Below, piece by piece: positions 4,994-9,058 of a DNA stretch of 9,058 bases. Positions within the stretch are counted from its first letter, which is position 1; every line of letters begins with the position of its first letter. This DNA is from JAPLCX01 sp964460305 (GTDB lineage: Bacteria; Auribacterota; Tritonobacteria; UBA1439). The translations under genes and the position numbers were made by a program. The stretch is taken from NCBI GenBank assembly GCA_964460305.1, contig CAYWRA010000102.1, positions 1 through 9,058 on the forward strand. The letters are read 5' to 3'. Below the pieces are notes generated by a model. It was not told where the DNA came from. It did not search any database and worked only from the letters and a program-made list of their open reading frames with translations.

Positions 4994-5916
4994 GTTGGCC
5001 TTTCATTGCCATAGCGGCGCTGCTCGTGGCCTATGCAGTCATGCTCACGGTCAAGTACGTGCGGCTGATCGAGAACGTGTTCCTCAACTCGACCCTCTCA
5101 GCGATGCCCCAAACCAAATGGGAGATCGCGGGGGAGATCGTCAAGTTCGTAAGCCTTGACGGTGTGGAGTTAAATGGGATCTTCGTCCCCTGCTCCTCTA
5201 CGGAGAGGGCGGGTACGATCATCTTTGCCCACGAGGTCGGCGCGGGCCTCAATTCCTACGAGCGGTATTGCGCGTTCCTCCTTGAAGACGGCTACAACAT
5301 CTTCTCGTTTGACTTCCGTGGACAGCATGCGGAGAAAGACGGGAATTACAACCCCACGCAGTGGGCGAGCGAGAATGAGTATTTCGATCTCCTGGGGGCC
5401 ATCGCGTACGTCGAGGGGCGCGCCGACGTCGATCCGGAGAGGATCGGCCTTTTCGGGGTTTCCCGGGGCGCGACGACGTGCCTCTGCGTGTTGGGGAGGA
5501 GCCCAGGGATCAAGGCGGTGGTGTGCGACGGCGCCTTTTCAACGATGGGGACGCTCGTGAGTTACATCCGCAAATGGGCGCCGATTTATTTCCCGCGCTG
5601 GATCGCCAACAGGCTCCCCTGGTTTTTGATCACATACCTGAGCTTCCTGGGGCTTAAGGCATCGCAGAGGAGGTTGGGACAGAAACTCCTCACGCTGGAG
5701 TGGGGGCTGAGAGAGAACCGTACGACGCCGGTGTTTATCATACACGGCAAGAGGGACAGCTACATCGACGCGCGCCACGCGCGTTGGCTGTACGATCACA
5801 TCCGGGCGTCGAAACAGATGTGGATCGTCGACGGGGCGCGGCACAACGAGGCGGTGATCCTTGAGCCGGATGAGTACCGGAAGCGCGTGACGACGTTTTT
5901 GAAGGAGTACGTGTAA
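4990..5916 (+). CDS. Membrane-anchored alpha/beta hydrolase
   Basis: A 308-residue serine hydrolase with an N-terminal membrane segment (about 4-22, WPFIAIAALLVAYAVMLTV), probably an uncleaved anchor. The hydrolase domain follows: strands at 75-81 (GTIIFAH) and 103-109, with FDFRGQHAE (107-115) in the usual place. The nucleophile elbow is GVSRGA with S158. The acid is D256 in GKRDSYI and the histidine is H285 in GARHNEA. This pattern resembles the prolyl-oligopeptidase/BAAT-like and general peptidase-S9-type hydrolases acting on small substrates. The orientation of the catalytic domain (cytoplasmic or outside) cannot be decided from sequence alone; K22 and R25 right after the segment favour a cytoplasmic domain. 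Its ATG overlaps the stop of the upstream SDR gene, with GGAAGG (4975-4980) as ribosome-binding site, so the two proteins are likely made together. Confidence 0.86.
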   Translation: MSWPFIAIAALLVAYAVMLTVKYVRLIENVFLNSTLSAMPQTKWEIAGEIVKFVSLDGVELNGIFVPCSSTERAGTIIFAHEVGAGLNSYERYCAFLLEDGYNIFSFDFRGQHAEKDGNYNPTQWASENEYFDLLGAIAYVEGRADVDPERIGLFGVSRGATTCLCVLGRSPGIKAVVCDGAFSTMGTLVSYIRKWAPIYFPRWIANRLPWFLITYLSFLGLKASQRRLGQKLLTLEWGLRENRTTPVFIIHGKRDSYIDARHARWLYDHIRASKQMWIVDGARHNEAVILEPDEYRKRVTTFLKEYV

Positions 5917-5938
5917 AGACAGTAACTATATTGAGTTA

Positions 5939-5980
5939 GAATACAGAATTCTGGATTCTGGCTCCTGGTTTCTGATTGCA
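5939..5980 (+). repeat. 7-base-period array before the 6000 gene start
   Basis: Six consecutive heptamers fill the gap in strict register, starting at 5939, 5946, 5953, 5960, 5967 and 5974. The core units GAATTCT, GGATTCT, GGCTCCT and GGTTTCT share the form G(G/A)NTTCT or a close variant; the outer two have decayed. The array ends 19 bases before the ATG at 6000. Confidence 0.75.
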
Positions 5981-5987
5981 ATCAACC

Positions 5988-5992
5988 GAGGA
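5988..5992 (+). promoter_or_regulatory. Ribosome-binding site deciding the 6000 start
   Basis: GAGGA lies 7 bases before the ATG at 6000, and that ATG gives a well-formed signal peptide. An in-frame TTG at 5976 would start inside the heptamer array and add eight polar residues before the signal sequence. Confidence 0.75.
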
Positions 5993-5999
5993 CAAAACG

Positions 6000-7301
6000 A
6001 TGAGATTATGTGTATATTTGTTGGCGGGCGCGCTGGCTGTCTGGTCGCACGATGCCGCTTTCGGAGCACAAGCCAAAACAGTAACTCGCCAATCGGATCC
6101 CGTGGTTGTCAAAGGCCTGCAACTGACCGGCATGAAAGGGATCCCGATTACCCACTGCGCGCTCTATAGCATGCGCGGGGGCGCCATACGTCCGGTCCCA
6201 TTCCAGATAGACGAGAAGAACAAGGATGGGATGATGGCCCTCACGGGGCCCGACGGCAAGCCTGTAAATTCCGACGACGGGTTATGGGACGCCAATGACG
6301 AGCTTGTGTTCATGGCGAGGGACTTCGGGGACAGGGCGGCGAGAGCGGACATGCCCGCGGGATGCACACGGGCCGTTGAGATCGCGTGCGCCGATCCGGC
6401 CAACGGCGGCGAGGGGTGGGTATACTGCGTCGCGTTCGACGGCCCCCCGAAAGGGGATCCGGGACGATACGTGAGCTATGACTTCTCGCGGGATTACGTG
6501 AATGCCGACTGTTATGAGCTCGGCTACACGCCCGGCGAGATGAAATCCTACTTTTCCACGCTGATCCTCAAAGACAATGGAAACACGCGCTCGGCGAATC
6601 TGCTGGACCGTTATAAGTTCCGCGTCACCCTCCATCTTTTCTTCTCCCTTTTCTCGCTCAGCAGAAACGAGGATGACATGCGCTCGGTCCTCGTGGGATA
6701 CAAGGACGGCCCGATACGGTCGGTCAGGCAGTGCAGCAACTCGATCTACCTCAAGTTCGGCATCCGTTCTCCAACCAGCATCGTCGACAACTACTACTAT
6801 CGCGACTCCATCGAATGGCCCACGCTCATCAAGTTGCCGTTTAACGTGTCGACCATAGCGAGCGAGGGGTTCCTCATCAGCGGTTGCGATTGGGCGCCGA
6901 CCTCCACGGGCATGCGCTACTACAACTCATGCAATCCCTCGCCGGTCCTGGTGGACGGCGTGATGTCGGAAGAGGAAAAAAAGTTGGATAAAAGCCCCTA
7001 CATCTGGTCGGGGATATCCGGCCCGCAGGGGAACATGCTCAGCCGGCTCTGGCTGTCGCCGAGCCTCGTGATGAGCAAGGAGCTTCTCTACATAGACGAT
7101 AAGACCGTCACCGATCCACCCGAGGGTTGCATGGGGCACTGGGGCTATAACGGCTGGAGCTTCAACATCACCACCGTCCCCAGCGGCACGCACAAGTTCG
7201 TGGCGTATTTCTACTTCCCCGAGAATTACAAGCCCGGCGACGAGAAGCCGTTCCTCGAAATCATCGACCATCCCCTCAACGTGACCGCCCGCGCGCTGTA
7301 G
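6000..7301 (+). CDS. Secreted protein of an unassigned family (VPFQIDE / DANDELVFMA motifs)
   Basis: A 433-residue exported protein. The signal peptide is MR, then a hydrophobic core (about 3-15), with likely cleavage after AQA (25) or AFG (22); there is no lipobox. Recognisable blocks are RPVPFQIDE (64-72), DGLWDANDELVFMARDFGDR (93-112) and DGPIRSVRQ (237-245). A Trp/Tyr-rich C-terminal half (YIWSGISGPQG, GHWGYNGWSF, KFVAYFYFPENY) has the look of a beta-sandwich. I recall uncharacterised proteins of environmental bacteria with the same blocks but cannot name a domain. The mature part has nine cysteines (53, 121, 130, 143, 171, 245, 296, 311, 377), compatible with disulfides outside the cytoplasm. 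It lies 83 bases after the membrane-anchored hydrolase and could be the exported partner of that gene set. No catalytic signature is evident. Confidence 0.82.
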   Translation: MRLCVYLLAGALAVWSHDAAFGAQAKTVTRQSDPVVVKGLQLTGMKGIPITHCALYSMRGGAIRPVPFQIDEKNKDGMMALTGPDGKPVNSDDGLWDANDELVFMARDFGDRAARADMPAGCTRAVEIACADPANGGEGWVYCVAFDGPPKGDPGRYVSYDFSRDYVNADCYELGYTPGEMKSYFSTLILKDNGNTRSANLLDRYKFRVTLHLFFSLFSLSRNEDDMRSVLVGYKDGPIRSVRQCSNSIYLKFGIRSPTSIVDNYYYRDSIEWPTLIKLPFNVSTIASEGFLISGCDWAPTSTGMRYYNSCNPSPVLVDGVMSEEEKKLDKSPYIWSGISGPQGNMLSRLWLSPSLVMSKELLYIDDKTVTDPPEGCMGHWGYNGWSFNITTVPSGTHKFVAYFYFPENYKPGDEKPFLEIIDHPLNVTARAL

Positions 7302-7381
7302 GCTGGCTGCTTCGAGGCCTGGGGTTCTTCATGAATCAGTGCTCGACTCATACGCTTTGATACTTCTAGGGGTTCATACCT
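7302..7381. other. Short spacer before the GT-C gene
   Basis: Eighty bases with no heptamer array and no clear hairpin-plus-T-run terminator. AGGGG (7368-7372), 9 bases before the ATG at 7382, is a plausible ribosome-binding site. The base composition falls toward the lower-GC gene that follows. Confidence 0.5.
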
Positions 7382-8944
7382 ATGCCGAAAGAAGAAAACA
7401 GCAAAAATGGCAACCGCGTAGAGGGATGTATCATATATCTTATCCTTGCGTTTGTTTTATCGTGTGGGATCCTCTTAATAAATACCTTTCATGGGGACCC
7501 CATAATATACCTGATTTACGCGCGAAATATGGTCGAGGGTGAACTTTTAGCTTTCAACCCTGGACAATTCTCCTCCGGAGCAACGTCTCCCCTTTGGGGC
7601 TCTATCCTTTCCGTTGGCTTCCTGACAAGTCACGGTGTTCTTTTGGCAAAATTGATCAGCCTTATAGCCACCATGATCGCTGTATATGTTTGTTATCGGA
7701 CTTTATTGGCGATCAGCAAATCCCGATTGGGGAGTGTTTCGGGTGCTGCATTGACTGCGTATCTTTTGGCGTTGCCGGGATTATTGATGTATGAATCCTC
7801 GCTCATAGTCATTTTGATATACCTGCTGATATTGAAAAGTTATCGGATATTCTCCGAACAAAAGGCCTCCAGGAGCCTTGCTGCCACATGTGTTATATGG
7901 GCGCTGATTCCAATAACCAGGCCGGATGCCATTATGATAGTTATTATCCATTTTCTTGTTTTGACATATTATTTTTACAAACAACGCCGGATGGACATAA
8001 TTCGACGCCTCCCGCTTCTATTGCTCGTTTCATCGGTGCCTGCTTTAATCTATTATGGATATTCATTCTCGCATTCGGGCATTTTTTCAACATCCGCCAT
8101 CTGCCGTGCATTTTCCATACGAGAGAATGCCGCTTCGCTCGGAGGCTTTTCATATTCGCTTGAGGCGCTTCGATTTTTCCTGGGATCGTCCATGATCATA
8201 TTCCTGTGCCTGTCACTATGGGGATTGGTCGACTTGACCTCTCGGCGAGAAACAAAACCCTTTTACGGTTTCTCTATCTTGTGTGTCGCATCATACTTCA
8301 TATCGCTGAGTCTGATCTCCCCGGTTACGAGTGGAATCACCCGGTATATCCTGCCGGTGATTCCTTTCGTCGCCCTCCCGGCATCGATTGCCGTTCGAGA
8401 AATCTACGCCTCGATAACCGGTAAAAAACGCCGCTTGTTTCTGGCATTCTTTTTTGTGATCTTAATTTTGCAGCCTATGTTCTCCATCGTCAAATCTTCC
8501 TTAAAATGGTCGAAGCTGGGATTGTCATTTGAGGTGGTTACGGAGAGGGACATAATCGAATACATGAATCGCATCGTCGAAAAGGATGCAACGGTTCTGA
8601 TTTACGAAGTCCAGGACCGGTATTACCTGCGTCGTGATATCTCATTGCTGAGTTTGGATGGTATAACCGACGGCAAAGTCGCACCCTATCTTTACGATAA
8701 AGACATGTACGGGTTTTTACTTAAGTACAGGCCAGATTATTGGTTGGCGAATGACGCCGTGCATTACCGTCCCTACCTGTCGGGAAGCATGCTGAGGAAA
8801 GTCTTTGATGAGACAGAGTCTGGAAACAACATTACAGTACAGATTGGAAAGATAACATTCACAAGAATCAAAGCGCGAAATACGCCGCCCGTGCCCGGTT
8901 TTTCGGAGTATCGTCAACTTTATAAAATTGACTATGCTCGGTAA
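7382..8944 (+). CDS. Multi-pass GT-C-fold glycosyltransferase-like membrane protein
   Basis: A 520-residue inner-membrane protein with roughly ten hydrophobic segments (about 17-34, 88-108, 120-153 as two, 166-199 as two, 208-225, 264-284, 297-314, 322-338, 352-370) and a C-terminal soluble domain of about 150 residues. After the first helix comes GDPIIYLIYARNMVEG (38-53), then FNPG and ATSPLWGSIL (67-76). This layout, with an acidic residue (D39) in the first outer loop, matches GT-C enzymes of the PMT/ArnT/GT39-like group that use polyprenyl-phosphate sugars. RYILPVIPF (321-329) is also typical. D39 corresponds to the expected catalytic position, although many relatives have DD where this has GD. 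The gene has lower G+C and different codon use (many T/A-ending codons) than its neighbours, suggesting separate ancestry or recent acquisition. Probable role is transfer of a sugar to a lipid, glycan or protein on the outer face; acceptor and donor are unknown. Confidence 0.78.
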   Translation: MPKEENSKNGNRVEGCIIYLILAFVLSCGILLINTFHGDPIIYLIYARNMVEGELLAFNPGQFSSGATSPLWGSILSVGFLTSHGVLLAKLISLIATMIAVYVCYRTLLAISKSRLGSVSGAALTAYLLALPGLLMYESSLIVILIYLLILKSYRIFSEQKASRSLAATCVIWALIPITRPDAIMIVIIHFLVLTYYFYKQRRMDIIRRLPLLLLVSSVPALIYYGYSFSHSGIFSTSAICRAFSIRENAASLGGFSYSLEALRFFLGSSMIIFLCLSLWGLVDLTSRRETKPFYGFSILCVASYFISLSLISPVTSGITRYILPVIPFVALPASIAVREIYASITGKKRRLFLAFFFVILILQPMFSIVKSSLKWSKLGLSFEVVTERDIIEYMNRIVEKDATVLIYEVQDRYYLRRDISLLSLDGITDGKVAPYLYDKDMYGFLLKYRPDYWLANDAVHYRPYLSGSMLRKVFDETESGNNITVQIGKITFTRIKARNTPPVPGFSEYRQLYKIDYAR

Positions 8945-9058
8945 AGCCTCGAGCCAGGCGTTGTACTTCACTTGGCCGCTAAGCACAGAAATCAGCAAAT
9001 GAAAATTACCACCTCCGTTTGAGCCCGCAATCACCGGTCATACCATACTCAATTGTCG
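8945..9058. other. Right-edge non-coding stretch
   Basis: The last 114 bases show no gene start, heptamer array or clear hairpin. A minus-strand frame ending here (8717-9034) overlaps the GT-C gene and has no family-like sequence. Confidence 0.5.

Overview
The window reads as an accessory-type stretch of an uncultured bacterial genome. All eight genes lie on the + strand. The first seven are GC-rich: sampled 60-base lines gave about 58-75% G+C. The last gene is visibly lower, at about 42-50%. The DUF1571-like fragment at the left edge and the crowd of short intergenic repeats suggest a PVC-group or Omnitrophota/Planctomycetota-like organism. That placement is inference from gene families and repeat style, with low confidence; no phylogenetic marker gene is present.

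Layout. 2-280 is the 3' end of a DUF1571-like secreted protein. 281-686 is a non-coding block full of small hairpins and tandem repeats. 687-1886 encodes a complete enolase-superfamily enzyme of the muconate-lactonizing/dipeptide-epimerase type. 1931-2773 encodes a soluble alpha/beta hydrolase. 2976-3962 and 4004-4993 encode two different extended/atypical SDR enzymes (NAD-dependent epimerase/3-beta-HSD-like, and NDUFA9-like). 4990-5916 overlaps the preceding gene by 4 bases and encodes a membrane-anchored alpha/beta hydrolase. 6000-7301 encodes a secreted protein of an unrecognised but clearly motif-bearing family. 7382-8944 encodes a multi-pass GT-C-fold glycosyltransferase-like membrane protein, probably a separate module by base composition. 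8945-9058 holds nothing recognisable.

From 687 to 7301 the genes are co-directional and closely spaced (41-202 base gaps, one ATGA overlap), with no convincing terminator between them, so they could be one transcription unit. The enzyme set is a carboxylate-processing enolase-type enzyme, two serine hydrolases and two NAD(P)-binding reductases/epimerases, followed by an exported protein. It resembles an uncharacterised small-molecule pathway, but I cannot assign a substrate.

The most unusual feature is non-coding. Degenerate tandem arrays with a strict 7-base period lie just upstream of five gene starts (687, 1931, 2976, 4004, 6000), ending 6-19 bases before the ATG. Two of these arrays are paired with opposite-strand copies that run into the end of the preceding gene and supply its last codons and stop. 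A third gene ends inside a different repeat. The repeats thus form the gene junctions themselves.
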